A stretch of 64,000 nucleotides of DNA from Pseudomonas iridis (GTDB lineage Bacteria > Pseudomonadota > Gammaproteobacteria > Pseudomonadales > Pseudomonadaceae), in NCBI RefSeq assembly GCF_017980685.1, contig NZ_JACXXO010000002.1, positions 124,001 through 188,000 on the forward strand, read 5' to 3'. Below are positions 8,800 to 17,981 of the stretch, piece after piece (the first letter of the stretch is position 1; every line of letters starts with the position of its first letter). Below the pieces are notes generated by a model. The model was not told the DNA's origin. It did not search any database and saw nothing but the letters and a program-made list of their open reading frames with translations. A program made the position numbers and the translations under genes.

Positions 8800-9366
8800 A
8801 TGCGCCAGAAACCCACCATACTTGCCCGCGAGATCGTCGCCACCAGTCGCCTGTTTTGCGTCGAAGAGCTCAAGCTGCGTTTTTCCAACGGTGTGGAACG
8901 CACCTATGAGCGTCTGGTGGGCAAGGGTGCCGGATATGGCGCGGTGATGATCGTGGCAATGCTTGATGCCGAGCACGCTGTGTTGGTCGAGGAATACTGC
9001 GGCGGTACTGACGAGTACGAATTGTCCCTGCCCAAAGGCCTTATCGAACCCGGTGAAGACGTGCTGGCGGCGGCCGAGCGTGAGCTTAAGGAAGAGGCCG
9101 GTTTTGGCGCGCGGCAACTGGAGCATCTGACCGAACTGTCGCTGTCACCCGGTTACATGAGCCAGAAGATTCAGGTGGTGCTGGCCACCGAGCTGTACGA
9201 AGAACGTCTGGAGGGCGATGAGCCTGAGCCAATGCGGGTCGACAAGGTCAACCTGCGTGAACTGTCGGCGCTGGCGTTGAATCCGCAATTCACCGAAGGG
9301 CGTGCCTTGGCGGCGTTGTACCTGGCGCGTGATTTGCTGAACCAGCGCGGTGCCTTTCAACTATGA
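8800..9366 (+). CDS. nudE: ADP compounds hydrolase NudE
   Basis: A 188-aa Nudix hydrolase that cleaves ADP-ribose, NADH and Ap3A to AMP plus a second product. The Nudix box fits GX5EX7REUXEEXGU exactly, from G80 (GLIEPGE) to REL.KEEAGF near residue 102. A helix-rich N-terminal extension matches NudE. The gene overlaps cysQ by four bases (ATGA), so the two are translated as a unit; both deal with adenosine-containing by-products. Confidence 0.94.
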   Translation: MRQKPTILAREIVATSRLFCVEELKLRFSNGVERTYERLVGKGAGYGAVMIVAMLDAEHAVLVEEYCGGTDEYELSLPKGLIEPGEDVLAAAERELKEEAGFGARQLEHLTELSLSPGYMSQKIQVVLATELYEERLEGDEPEPMRVDKVNLRELSALALNPQFTEGRALAALYLARDLLNQRGAFQL

Positions 9367-10205
9367 GTGAGCAATTGATGAGCTTTCCCCATCCGTTGAT
9401 GGCGCCAGTGATTGCGCTGGCGTTGAAGGCTGGCGAGGCAATTTTGCCGTTCTGGCGGTCAGGCGTTGAAGTCACCGCCAAGTCAGATGATTCACCTGTG
9501 ACCGCTGCAGATCTGGCCGCGCACCATGTGATCGTGGATGGATTGATCGCGCTGGATCCGAGTATTCCGGTGCTGTCCGAAGAGGACGCGAGTATCGCGC
9601 AAAGCATACGCGCCGGCTGGCAGCGCTGGTGGCTGGTAGATCCGCTGGATGGCACCAAGGAGTTCATCAGCGGCAGTGAGGAATTCACCGTCAATATTGC
9701 GTTGATCGAAAACGGTCGTGTGGTATTCGGTGTGGTGTCGATGCCGACCAACGGTCGTTTCTACGTCGGAGGTGCCGGGCTCGGTGCCTGGCACTGTGAC
9801 GAGGGCGGTACTCCGTTTGCGATTCAGGTGCGTGACGTGCCGGGGCCGGGTGAAGCGTTCACCGTAGTAGCCAGTCGTCGGCATTCCAGTCCCGAGCAGG
9901 AGCGCCTGCTGGCCGGGTTGAGCGCGAGTCTGGGTGAGCTGCAATTGGCCAATATTGGCAGTTCGTTGAAGTTTTGCCTGTTGGCCGAAGGGGCGGCGGA
10001 TTGCTATCCGCGACTGGCGCCGACTTCGCAGTGGGACACGGCGGCGGCCCAAGGCGTGCTGGAAGGGGCGGGCGGCGAGGTGCTGGATCTGCAGGGCGAA
10101 GCGTTCTGTTATCCGGCGCGGGAATCGTTGCTGAATGAGTTCTTTCTGGCGCTGCCGGCGAAGGCGGCGTGGCGGACGAGGTTGCTGGAGTTGGCCCGAG
10201 GTTAG
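9363..10205 (+). CDS. cysQ: 3'(2'),5'-bisphosphate nucleotidase CysQ
   Basis: A 280-aa member of the inositol-monophosphatase fold that hydrolyses 3'-phosphoadenosine 5'-phosphate (PAP), a by-product of sulfate assimilation. Lithium-sensitive, Mg-binding motifs are present: LSEEDA for the first Glu, WLVDPLDGTKEFI for the DPxDGT motif, and PTSQWDTAAAQGVL near the C-terminus. Translation is coupled to nudE through the ATGA overlap. A second ATG at 9378 would shorten the product by five residues and cannot be excluded. Confidence 0.94.
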   Translation: MSEQLMSFPHPLMAPVIALALKAGEAILPFWRSGVEVTAKSDDSPVTAADLAAHHVIVDGLIALDPSIPVLSEEDASIAQSIRAGWQRWWLVDPLDGTKEFISGSEEFTVNIALIENGRVVFGVVSMPTNGRFYVGGAGLGAWHCDEGGTPFAIQVRDVPGPGEAFTVVASRRHSSPEQERLLAGLSASLGELQLANIGSSLKFCLLAEGAADCYPRLAPTSQWDTAAAQGVLEGAGGEVLDLQGEAFCYPARESLLNEFFLALPAKAAWRTRLLELARG

Positions 10206-10221
10206 ATGCCAGCCCCGGAAA

Positions 10222-10404
10222 AGCCCTCACCCCAGCCCTCTCCCAGTGGGAGAGGGGGCCGACCGAGATGTGTTGCGTCGTACATCGACCTGAAAGATCG
10301 AGTCGATTATGGATTCAACAAAGTTCTTTCAGGTCGGTGGATCTTTGAAGCATTCCCCAATCGGTCCCCTCTCCCCTCGGGAGAGGGTTAGGGTGAGGGG
10401 CTCT
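10222..10404. repeat. Long-spaced inverted repeat (CCCTCACCC...CTCTCCC type)
   Basis: Two related arms (about 10224-10260 and 10366-10404) containing CCCTCACCC/CCCTCTCCC and their complement flank 105 bases without a gene. The arms are themselves short palindromes (CTCTCCC..GGGAGAG). This is another dispersed intergenic repeat family, different from the REP units. It fills the gap between the convergent cysQ and thioesterase genes and may end both transcripts. Confidence 0.7.
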
Positions 10405-10410
10405 TGATCT

Positions 10411-10866
10411 TCAGCGGTGCAACACGTACTGCCCGCTAAATGTCACCGCATCCTCATCACTCCCGGCATTGACGATTCGCGTATTCAACGTCAACCGCGC
10501 CCGTCCATACCGCTGAAACATCGCCAGAAACTTCTTCCACACCGCCGCCTCCGGCGCTGGGCAAATGGCTGTTGCATCTCCCGTCACTGGCAGCGGATAA
10601 CTGATCTGCCCCTCCTGAATCACGATGTGCCCGTCGTCGATCCCTTCTTCTTTCAGGCGTAAATGCAACCAGCCCCAGCCTGCCAATACCGCGCCGCAGT
10701 AGAGGCTGCCGCCGAACATGGTGCTCTTGTGGTTGACGTTGGCGTCCAGCGGCAAGTGCAGACTCAACTGGTGCGCCTGCCAGTCGAGCACTGTGAGACC
10801 CATCGCCTGTGTCAGCGGAATATCGCGATGCAGCACCGACTCCAGATAGTGAGTGTCCGGGTTCAT
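10411..10866 (-). CDS. Hot-dog thioesterase of the YiiD C-terminal type
   Basis: A 151-aa protein with the YiiD_C thioesterase fold. The segment VNHKSTMFGGSLYCGAVLAGWGW corresponds to the hot-dog helix with its conserved Asn and Gly-Gly. The substrate is unknown, but acyl-CoA or acyl-ACP is expected. The start overlaps the dctD stop (10863-10866, ATGA), so it is cotranslated with dctB-dctD as the last gene of the operon; a functional link to dicarboxylate uptake is not obvious. Confidence 0.8.
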   Translation of the reverse strand: MNPDTHYLESVLHRDIPLTQAMGLTVLDWQAHQLSLHLPLDANVNHKSTMFGGSLYCGAVLAGWGWLHLRLKEEGIDDGHIVIQEGQISYPLPVTGDATAICPAPEAAVWKKFLAMFQRYGRARLTLNTRIVNAGSDEDAVTFSGQYVLHR

Positions 10867-12245
10867 TCGTTCTCCTCCCCATGGCTGCTGTCGCCGAAGT
10901 TGAGGCCGTGTTTGCGCAGTTTGTCGTGCAGGGTCTTGCGCGGTATGCCCAGCGCTTCGGCAAGACTGCGTACCGAGCCGTGGGTGCGCGCCAGTTCGGC
11001 GGCGATCAACGATTTCTCGAAGTTTTCCACTTGCTCGCTGAGCCCGCCGCCAGTGATTTGGACGGTGGCGCCGCCGCCCTCGACGCCGCTGTTATCCAGC
11101 GCCAGTTCAAGGCCCAGCGCAAAGCGTTCGGCCGCGTTTTGCAACTCTCGCACGTTACCCGGCCAGGTATGGCGCAGTAGCAGGGCGCGCTGTGCCGGTT
11201 GCAGTTCGTGGGGGGGCAAGCCGTGGCGGGCGCTGGCTTCATCGGCGTAATACTGGAACAGCATCAACGCATCTTCGCCACGCTCGCGTAGCGGCGGAAT
11301 GCGCAGCGGCGCGACGTTGAGGCGGTAATACAAATCGGCACGGAAACGGCCCTGATCGGCAGCCTGGCGCAGGTCTTCCTTGGTGGCGGCGATGACGCGG
11401 ATATCCAGCGGGATCAGTTGATTGCCGCCCAGGCGTTCGACGACTCGTTCCTGCAGCATGCGCAGCAGTTTCACTTGCACATCCAGGCTCATGCTTTCGA
11501 TTTCATCGAGGAACAAGGTGCCGCCGTTGGCGAATTCGAACTTGCCGATACGGCGTTTTTGCGCGCCGGTGAATGCGCCCGGCTCATGGCCGAACAGCTC
11601 GCTTTCCACCACCGATTCGGCCAGCGCGCCGGCATTGATCGCCACAAACGGCCCGTTGCGACGGCTCGACAGGTCATGCAGCGCACGGGCCACAACCTCT
11701 TTGCCAGCACCGGTTTCGCCGAGGATCAGCACGTCAGCCCGGGTAGCCGCCAGCGCGCCGATCTGCTCGCGCAGGCGCAGCATCGGTTGCGAATGGCCGA
11801 CCAGTCGCGTGCTCAATTCGTTGCGATCGCTGAGGGCCAGACGCAGGCTGCGGTTGTCCAGCACCAGGCGGCGCAGGGCCAGCGCCCGGCGCACGCTGTC
11901 GAGCAGGGCGTCGCTGGCGAAAGGTTTTTCAAGGAAGTCATACGCTCCGGCGCGCATCGCCTGCACGGCGAGCGGCACATCGCCGTGGCCGGTGATCAGC
12001 AGCACGGGCAGCTCGGGGTCCTGAGCGTGCAGTTCGCTCAATAATTCCAGACCGTCCATGCCCGGCATGCGGATGTCACTGACCACCACACCCGGCCAGT
12101 CGCGTTCCAGTTGTCCGGCCAGGCCCTTGGCTTCGGACAGCGGCAGGATTTTCAGCCCGGCCAGATCCAGTGTCTGGCCCAAGGCCTGACGCAGGTGCGG
12201 ATCGTCGTCGATCAACACCACCTGAATGCGATTGTCGATGGTCAT
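10863..12245 (-). CDS. dctD: C4-dicarboxylate response regulator DctD (sigma-54 activator)
   Basis: A 460-aa NtrC-family regulator. The receiver domain (1-120) has the acidic pocket IDDD and phospho-acceptor Asp57 in VVVSDIRMPGMDG. The AAA+ domain has Walker A GETGAGKE (176-183) and the sigma-54 contact loop GAFTGA (223-228). The C-terminal Fis-type helix-turn-helix is VRSLAEALGIPRKTLHDKLR. Phosphorylated DctD activates sigma-54 promoters of C4-dicarboxylate transporters (dctA or dctPQM). No transporter gene lies in this window. The start overlaps the dctB stop by four bases. Confidence 0.94.
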   Translation of the reverse strand: MTIDNRIQVVLIDDDPHLRQALGQTLDLAGLKILPLSEAKGLAGQLERDWPGVVVSDIRMPGMDGLELLSELHAQDPELPVLLITGHGDVPLAVQAMRAGAYDFLEKPFASDALLDSVRRALALRRLVLDNRSLRLALSDRNELSTRLVGHSQPMLRLREQIGALAATRADVLILGETGAGKEVVARALHDLSSRRNGPFVAINAGALAESVVESELFGHEPGAFTGAQKRRIGKFEFANGGTLFLDEIESMSLDVQVKLLRMLQERVVERLGGNQLIPLDIRVIAATKEDLRQAADQGRFRADLYYRLNVAPLRIPPLRERGEDALMLFQYYADEASARHGLPPHELQPAQRALLLRHTWPGNVRELQNAAERFALGLELALDNSGVEGGGATVQITGGGLSEQVENFEKSLIAAELARTHGSVRSLAEALGIPRKTLHDKLRKHGLNFGDSSHGEENE

Positions 12246-14050
12246 GCACTTCGATCCTCGGACGGTTGCAGGCTGACCCCGGGCGCACCGGCACGCAGCC
12301 GCAGGGTAATCAAGGCGCCACCTTGCTTGTGGTTGGCGAACGACAATTCACCACCGAAGGCGCGCATCAGGGTTTCACAAATCGCCAGGCCCAGACCCAG
12401 ACCCTGGGTGCGCGTCTTGGTCGTGTAGAAAGGCTCGCTGGCGCGGCCGAGGGCTTCCATGCAGAAACCCGGACCGTTGTCGCGAATGTACAGGTTGACG
12501 CCGTCAGCCGTGGATTCGGCACTCAGCCACAGTTTGCGCGGCGGGCCTTTTTCGGTGAGGGCGTCGAGGGCGTTGGCCAGCAGATTGCCGAGCACTTGGC
12601 GCAGGCGGGTTTCCCCGGCCTCGACCCACAAGGTGGCGGCGGGCAGGTCGCGGATCAACTCGACTTCCATGCTCCGTCGACGTTTGGCCAGCAAGGCCAG
12701 CGCATCGTCCAGCGCCGGTTGCAGCGCGACGCTTTCCGGGGCGTGCCGATCGCGGCGGGCAAAGGCGCGCAGATGGGCGATGATCGAGGCCATGCGCCCG
12801 GTCAATTCGCTGATCAGTTTGAGGTTGCCGCGCGCCTCTTCGGTGCGTTGATGATCGAGCAACACTTCGGCGTTTTCCGCGTAGCTGCGGATCGCTGCGA
12901 GAGGCTGATTGAGTTCATGGCTGATGCTCGCCGACATCGTGCCCAGCGCCGACAATTTGCCGGCTTGTACCAGATCGTCCTGAGCGCGCACCAATTCCTG
13001 CTGCGCCTGTTCACGCTCCAGCACTTCCTGCTTCAGACGACGGTTGAGGCCTTCGAGGTCGCTGGTGCGTTCGGCGACCCGGCCTTCCAGTTCCCGCCGC
13101 GCCTTCGCTTCGAAGGCGATGCGCTCCAGATAGTGGCGGCGGCGCTGCATCATCAGACCCACCAGCAACATCACCACCAACAGCGTGGCGCCGCCGATGG
13201 CGACTACCGTGCGCACCGGCCGATCGATCAGCGTGCGCGGCGCGAGGATGCTGACGCTCCAGCCGGTTTCGGCGATGTCGTGGGTTTGTGTCAGCCAGGC
13301 GTCGGTGTTGAGATTCAGCGGCCGGGGTTCGCGTGTCGGGTAGGGCTGGATCGCCGTGATTGCCAAGCGCTCGGCATCGCTCAAGACGCGGGTCGAGCGA
13401 AAGCGCCATTCCGGGCGTGACGTGAGGATGACCACGCCATTGTGGTCGGTCACCAGCAGTTGTTCCGGCGTTTTGCCCCAGAGGCTTTCGGTGTGGTCGA
13501 GATCGACCTTGATCACCAGGACGCCGATGATTTTTTCACCGTTGCGCACGGCAGCGGCGAAGAAGTACCCGCGTTTGGCCGACGTGGTGCCGAGACCGAA
13601 GAACCGTCCAAGACGCCCGGCCATGGCTTCGCTGAAATATGGGCGGAAGGAGAAATTACGGCCGACGAAGCTGTCGTGTTTGTCCCAATTCGACGCCGCC
13701 AGTGTTTGCCCGGAGGTGTCCATCAGGTACATCACTTCGGCACCGGTTTGGGCCGAGATGTTTTTCAGCAGACGATTGGCATTGCCTTGGGTGACGCCAT
13801 CGTCCGGCGCTCCGAGCACGGCGCGCAGGGCTGGCAGGTCGCCGAGGATCTGCGGCAATACTTCATAGCGGTGCAGGGTGCCCAGCAGGTTGGCGACGTA
13901 CAGATCCAGGGTCTGGCGGTTCTGTCCGGCCAGTTCGCTGCGGTAATAGCGCTCGGCCAGATGTTCCAGCGGCCACAGCAGCGGTGCCAGACACAATGCC
14001 AGCAGGGCGAGGCTGCGCCAGCGGGGTCTGCGGGGGAGAGGTGGTTTCAT
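12242..14050 (-). CDS. dctB: C4-dicarboxylate sensor kinase DctB
   Basis: A 602-aa membrane histidine kinase. One TM helix near the N-terminus (about 12-30) and another at about 285-305 bracket a periplasmic double-PDC sensor domain that binds succinate, malate or fumarate. A coiled-coil follows (about 310-365). The H-box ISHELNQPLAAIRSYAENAE holds the phospho-His near residue 377. The ATPase core shows the N box (LLANALDALTEKG), G1 (IRDNGPGF) and G2 (GLGLGLAIC). It forms a coupled pair with dctD and is adjacent to rmlC, an order also recalled for P. aeruginosa. Confidence 0.94.
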   Translation of the reverse strand: MKPPLPRRPRWRSLALLALCLAPLLWPLEHLAERYYRSELAGQNRQTLDLYVANLLGTLHRYEVLPQILGDLPALRAVLGAPDDGVTQGNANRLLKNISAQTGAEVMYLMDTSGQTLAASNWDKHDSFVGRNFSFRPYFSEAMAGRLGRFFGLGTTSAKRGYFFAAAVRNGEKIIGVLVIKVDLDHTESLWGKTPEQLLVTDHNGVVILTSRPEWRFRSTRVLSDAERLAITAIQPYPTREPRPLNLNTDAWLTQTHDIAETGWSVSILAPRTLIDRPVRTVVAIGGATLLVVMLLVGLMMQRRRHYLERIAFEAKARRELEGRVAERTSDLEGLNRRLKQEVLEREQAQQELVRAQDDLVQAGKLSALGTMSASISHELNQPLAAIRSYAENAEVLLDHQRTEEARGNLKLISELTGRMASIIAHLRAFARRDRHAPESVALQPALDDALALLAKRRRSMEVELIRDLPAATLWVEAGETRLRQVLGNLLANALDALTEKGPPRKLWLSAESTADGVNLYIRDNGPGFCMEALGRASEPFYTTKTRTQGLGLGLAICETLMRAFGGELSFANHKQGGALITLRLRAGAPGVSLQPSEDRSA

Positions 14051-14092
14051 ATGCCGGATGCGCCTGTAGTGACAGGCGCATTATGCCCGGCC

Positions 14093-14638
14093 TCAGGAAA
14101 AGACGTCAGCGTCCTTGAGCAGCGCTGCTGCCTGATCCTTGGCCGACAGCTTCGGCGCTTCGTCCAGCTGCCAGTCGATGCCCAGAGCAGGGTCATCCCA
14201 GCGAATGCTGCGCTCGGACGATGGGTCGTAATAGTTAGTGGTCTTGTAGAGGAACTCTGCGAACTCGCTCAATACCACGAAACCATGTGCGAAACCTTCC
14301 GGCACCCACAGTTGACGATGATTTTCAGCCGACAGACGCACTGCTACCGACTTGCCGAAGTGTGGCGAGCTGCGGCGGATGTCCACGGCCACATCAAGTA
14401 CTTCACCGACAGTGACGCGCACCAGTTTGCCTTGGGTGTTTTCCAGTTGGTAATGCAGGCCACGCAGCACGCCTTTCTGCGAGCGCGAATGGTTGTCTTG
14501 CACGAATTGGGTATCCAGACCGGTCGCGTCCTGGAACGCCTTGGCGTTGAAGCTCTCGTAGAAGAAACCGCGCTCGTCACCAAACACCTTCGGTTCGATG
14601 ATCAGAACACCTGGCAGATCGGTGGTGATTACATTCAT
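14093..14638 (-). CDS. rmlC: dTDP-4-dehydrorhamnose 3,5-epimerase
   Basis: A 181-aa cupin enzyme that epimerises dTDP-4-keto-6-deoxyglucose at C3 and C5 on the way to dTDP-L-rhamnose for LPS core or O-antigen. Hallmarks are FGDERGFFYESFN, FVQDNHSRSQKGVLRGLHYQ (catalytic His in GLHYQ), VAVDIRRSSPHFGK and VPEGFAHGFVVLSE (Tyr/His pocket). The start at 14638 gives the standard MNVI N-terminus; ATG 14650 would add four residues. No rmlB, rmlD or rmlA lies next to it here, so the pathway genes are split in this strain. Confidence 0.93.
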   Translation of the reverse strand: MNVITTDLPGVLIIEPKVFGDERGFFYESFNAKAFQDATGLDTQFVQDNHSRSQKGVLRGLHYQLENTQGKLVRVTVGEVLDVAVDIRRSSPHFGKSVAVRLSAENHRQLWVPEGFAHGFVVLSEFAEFLYKTTNYYDPSSERSIRWDDPALGIDWQLDEAPKLSAKDQAAALLKDADVFS

Positions 14639-14785
14639 GGGGGTTTCCATAGATAAGTGTGGACGGGCGACATTCTTGCGCAAAGTGCCGCCGGATGCGA
14701 GGGCTCGAATAACCAAAATCAGGGGTTGCGTCTTGCCAGAAGCAATGGCGATATAAGCGCCTAATAAAATTTCAGGGGTCGTTTC

Positions 14786-17698
14786 ATGTCGCTCGACACG
14801 TTGATTCATCGCGCCAGTCTGCCCAGCCCGCAAGTCAGCGAGGCGCAGGCCCTGCAATGGCTGGCCGAGCATTACGGGCTCAGCGGCACGTTGCAGGCCC
14901 TTGGCAGCCAGCAGGATCTCAACTATCGCGTTGACAGTGCGCGCGGGCGGTTTGTGCTGAAAATCTGCCGGGGCGACTACGCCCTTTTAGAGTTGCAGGC
15001 CCAACACGCCGGCCTCAAGTATCTGGCCGAGCATTCTGATGTGCATGTGCCACGGGTGATTGCGGCCAATAGCGGTGAGGATCTGCTGTCGCTTGAGGTC
15101 GACGGTGAGGCCGTCCATGTGCGGCTGCTGGATTACATCGAAGGCCAGCCGCTGACGCACCTCGATCACCTGGGCCACGCAGTGGTCGCCGGGTTTGGTC
15201 GGCTCTGCGGCGAGATGGACCTGGCCTTGGCCGGGTTCGACCATGCAGGTCTGGAGCGTACGCTGCAGTGGGATGCGCGCCACGCCAGCGCACTGATCGC
15301 CCACTTGCTACCGGTGATCAAGGACGAGCAGCAACGCACGTTGATCGCCGACGCGGCCAGGCAGGCCGAGCGCCGTTTGCAGCCGTTGCTGGAAAAACTG
15401 CCGGTGCAGGCGATCCACATGGACATCACTGATGACAACGTGGTCTGGCAGCGTGACGCGCAGCGCCACTGGCAATTGCAGGGCGTCATCGACTTCGGCG
15501 ATCTGGTGCGCACCTGGCGTATCACCGATCTGTCAGTAACCTGCGCGGCGTTGCTGCACCATGCCGGTGGCGATCCGTTTGTGATTCTGCCGGCGGTTCA
15601 GGCCTATCACGCGGTCAATCCGCTGCAACATGAAGAGCTGCAAGCGTTATGGCCGCTGATCGTCGCCCGTGCAGCGGTGCTGGTGCTCAGCGGCGAACAA
15701 CAAGTCAGTATCGATCCGGATAACACCTACAGCCGCGACAACCTCAGTCACGAGTGGGAGATTTTCCGCGTCGCCACATCAGTGCCGTTGGCGTTGATGG
15801 AGGCGGCGATTCTCAGTGCGGTGGGTCAGACATTGCCGGCAATCAACAGCGAAGGTTTCGCGCCGTTGTTGCCAGAGCTGGTCGGGCGCGAATTTGCGCT
15901 GATCGATCTCGGTGTGCTCAGCCCGCATTTCGAGGCCGGCAACTGGGAGCAGGAGGGCATTGACCAACGCCTGCTGAACGAAGCCGCCGCCGCTCATGGT
16001 CTGGCGGCGAGTCGTTATGGTCAGTACCGTTTGTCACGCACCCGCCCGGACAGTGCGGATGAACCGGATACCTTCCCGCTGCACGTCGAGTTGCGCGTGC
16101 CGAGTGGCACTGCGGTGGAAGCGCCGTTTGCCGGCGTGTTGCATCAAAAGGCAGACGGGGCACTGCAACTGGACGGCCCGCAGCTCAGCGTTCGGCTGTG
16201 GGGTGTGGCGCCAACGCTGCACAGTGGCGCGGCGCTGGTCAAAGGTCAGGTGCTGGGATCGGTCAGCGGACCGTTGAGCGTGCAACTGATTCGCGGCGCG
16301 GATCTGGATGCGCCGCTGTTCTGTACGCCGTCCCATGCACCCGCGTGGCAGTCGTTGTGCCCGTCACCGGCCGCTTTGCTGGGGCTGGCCTGCGATGCCG
16401 AACCGGAGCTGGATTGGCAAACGTTGCTCGAACGCCGCGATGCCAGTTTCGCCCGCACGCAAAAACATTATTACGTCGATCCGCCACGCATCGAACGCGG
16501 CTGGCGCAATCACCTGATCGACATGCAGGGCCGTTCGTACCTCGACATGCTCAACAACGTGGCTGTGCTCGGTCACGGCCATCCGCGCATGGCGGCGGTC
16601 GCGGCCCGTCAGTGGTCGCTGCTCAATACCAACTCGCGGTTCAACTATGCGGCGGTGGCCGAATTTTCCGAGCGTTTGCTGAAGCTGGCGCCGGAAGGCA
16701 TGGATCGGGTGTTTCTGGTCAACAGCGGCAGCGAAGCCAATGACCTGGCGATTCGTCTGGCGTGGGCCTACAGCGGCGGTCGCGACATGATCAGCGTGCT
16801 TGAGGCTTATCACGGCTGGACGATCGGCGCCGATGCGGTATCGACCTCGATCGCCGACAACCCGAAAGCCCTCGAAAGTCGTCCGGACTGGGTGCATCCG
16901 GTGCCGGCACCGAACACTTATCGTGGCGAATTCCGCGGCCTCGATTCGGCGCCGGACTACGTGCGCAGCGTCGAACATCATCTGGAAAAAATCGCCGAAC
17001 AGAAGCGCCAACTGGCCGGGTTCATCTGCGAGCCGGTATACGGCAATGCCGGGGGTATATCGCTGCCGCCGGGTTACTTGAAGCAGGTGTATGCGCTGGT
17101 CCGCGCGCAGGGCGGTGTGTGTATTGCCGACGAAGTGCAGGTTGGATACGGGCGCATGGGCCATTTCTTCTGGGGTGTCGAGGAGCAGGGCGTGGTGCCG
17201 GACATCATCACCATGGCCAAGGGAATGGGCAACGGTCAGCCACTGGGTGCGGTAATCACGCGCCGGGACATCGCCGAGGCCCTGGAAGCCGAGGGTTACT
17301 TCTTCTCGTCGGCCGGCGGCAGTCCGGTGAGCTGCCAGATCGGCATGGCCGTGCTGGATGTGATGGAAGAAGAAAAGCTCTGGGAGAACGCTCAGGTAGT
17401 CGGTGGCCATTTCAAGGCGCGGCTCGAAGCGTTGATCGATAAACATCCGCTGGTCGGTGCGGTGCATGGGTCCGGTTTCTATCTGGGCGTGGAACTGATC
17501 CGTCATCGCGAGACGCTGGAGCCGGCGACTGAAGAGACCACATTGCTGTGTGATCGCTTGCGCGAGCTGGGGATTTTTATGCAGCCGACCGGCGACGACC
17601 TGAACATTCTCAAGATCAAACCGCCGATGGTGACCTCGCGTCAGAGTGTGGATTTCTTCGTCGACATGCTCGATCAGGTGCTTGAGGAAGGCCTGTAA
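14786..17698 (+). CDS. Kinase - middle domain - class III aminotransferase fusion
   Basis: A 970-aa three-part protein. Residues 1-340 are an APH/choline-kinase-like phosphotransferase: the catalytic loop IHMDITDDNVVW fits HxDxxxxN and VIDFGDL is the metal-binding DFG-like motif. Residues about 400-520 look like a small beta-rich domain of the lipoyl/M23 type (VPSGTAVEAPFAGVLHQK). Residues about 545-970 are a PLP-dependent class III aminotransferase fold (NSGSEANDLAIR; IADEVQVGYGRMG; PLP Lys in ITMAKGMGNGQPLG). Human homologues of the two ends are hydroxylysine kinase and the phospho-lyases AGXT2L1/AGXT2L2, and bacterial fusions of them are known. The likely role is phosphorylation of an amino alcohol or hydroxy-amine followed by phospho-elimination. 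The substrate is not evident. Confidence 0.85.
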   Translation: MSLDTLIHRASLPSPQVSEAQALQWLAEHYGLSGTLQALGSQQDLNYRVDSARGRFVLKICRGDYALLELQAQHAGLKYLAEHSDVHVPRVIAANSGEDLLSLEVDGEAVHVRLLDYIEGQPLTHLDHLGHAVVAGFGRLCGEMDLALAGFDHAGLERTLQWDARHASALIAHLLPVIKDEQQRTLIADAARQAERRLQPLLEKLPVQAIHMDITDDNVVWQRDAQRHWQLQGVIDFGDLVRTWRITDLSVTCAALLHHAGGDPFVILPAVQAYHAVNPLQHEELQALWPLIVARAAVLVLSGEQQVSIDPDNTYSRDNLSHEWEIFRVATSVPLALMEAAILSAVGQTLPAINSEGFAPLLPELVGREFALIDLGVLSPHFEAGNWEQEGIDQRLLNEAAAAHGLAASRYGQYRLSRTRPDSADEPDTFPLHVELRVPSGTAVEAPFAGVLHQKADGALQLDGPQLSVRLWGVAPTLHSGAALVKGQVLGSVSGPLSVQLIRGADLDAPLFCTPSHAPAWQSLCPSPAALLGLACDAEPELDWQTLLERRDASFARTQKHYYVDPPRIERGWRNHLIDMQGRSYLDMLNNVAVLGHGHPRMAAVAARQWSLLNTNSRFNYAAVAEFSERLLKLAPEGMDRVFLVNSGSEANDLAIRLAWAYSGGRDMISVLEAYHGWTIGADAVSTSIADNPKALESRPDWVHPVPAPNTYRGEFRGLDSAPDYVRSVEHHLEKIAEQKRQLAGFICEPVYGNAGGISLPPGYLKQVYALVRAQGGVCIADEVQVGYGRMGHFFWGVEEQGVVPDIITMAKGMGNGQPLGAVITRRDIAEALEAEGYFFSSAGGSPVSCQIGMAVLDVMEEEKLWENAQVVGGHFKARLEALIDKHPLVGAVHGSGFYLGVELIRHRETLEPATEETTLLCDRLRELGIFMQPTGDDLNILKIKPPMVTSRQSVDFFVDMLDQVLEEGL

Positions 17699-17711
17699 CC
17701 CACCGATCCCC

Positions 17712-17796
17712 TGTAGGAGCTGCCGAAGGCTGCGATCTTTGATCTTGCTTTTCAAAGGCAAAATCAAAAGATCGCAGCCTTCGGCAGCTCCTACAT
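17712..17796. repeat. Long inverted repeat, second REP-like family
   Basis: Arms TGTAGGAGCTGCCGAAGGC.. (17712-17740) and its complement (17768-17796) are nearly perfect over about 28 bases with a 27-base loop. This sequence type is a second dispersed intergenic repeat of fluorescent pseudomonads. It lies right after the fusion gene and probably forms its transcript end. Confidence 0.8.
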
Positions 17797-17981
17797 AAAG
17801 CAGATTTATATCGGTAATTTGTAGTTATTTTTAGATGCTCTGATCGTTCAATGCTTTTAAAGTCGATATTTATCGGCTATAAAGTCGCCATTGCTCCGGC
17901 ATGGCGATGGCTGTCCGGTGCGTGCGTTTTTTCTCTTCGGTCGAATCCTCGACCTTCCAAGCAATTGCCCGGAGATGATTC

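Noticed and set aside
12170..13420. A 416-codon plus-strand frame opposite dctB
   Set aside because: Shadow frame in high-GC sequence; dctB on the minus strand shows complete kinase motifs.
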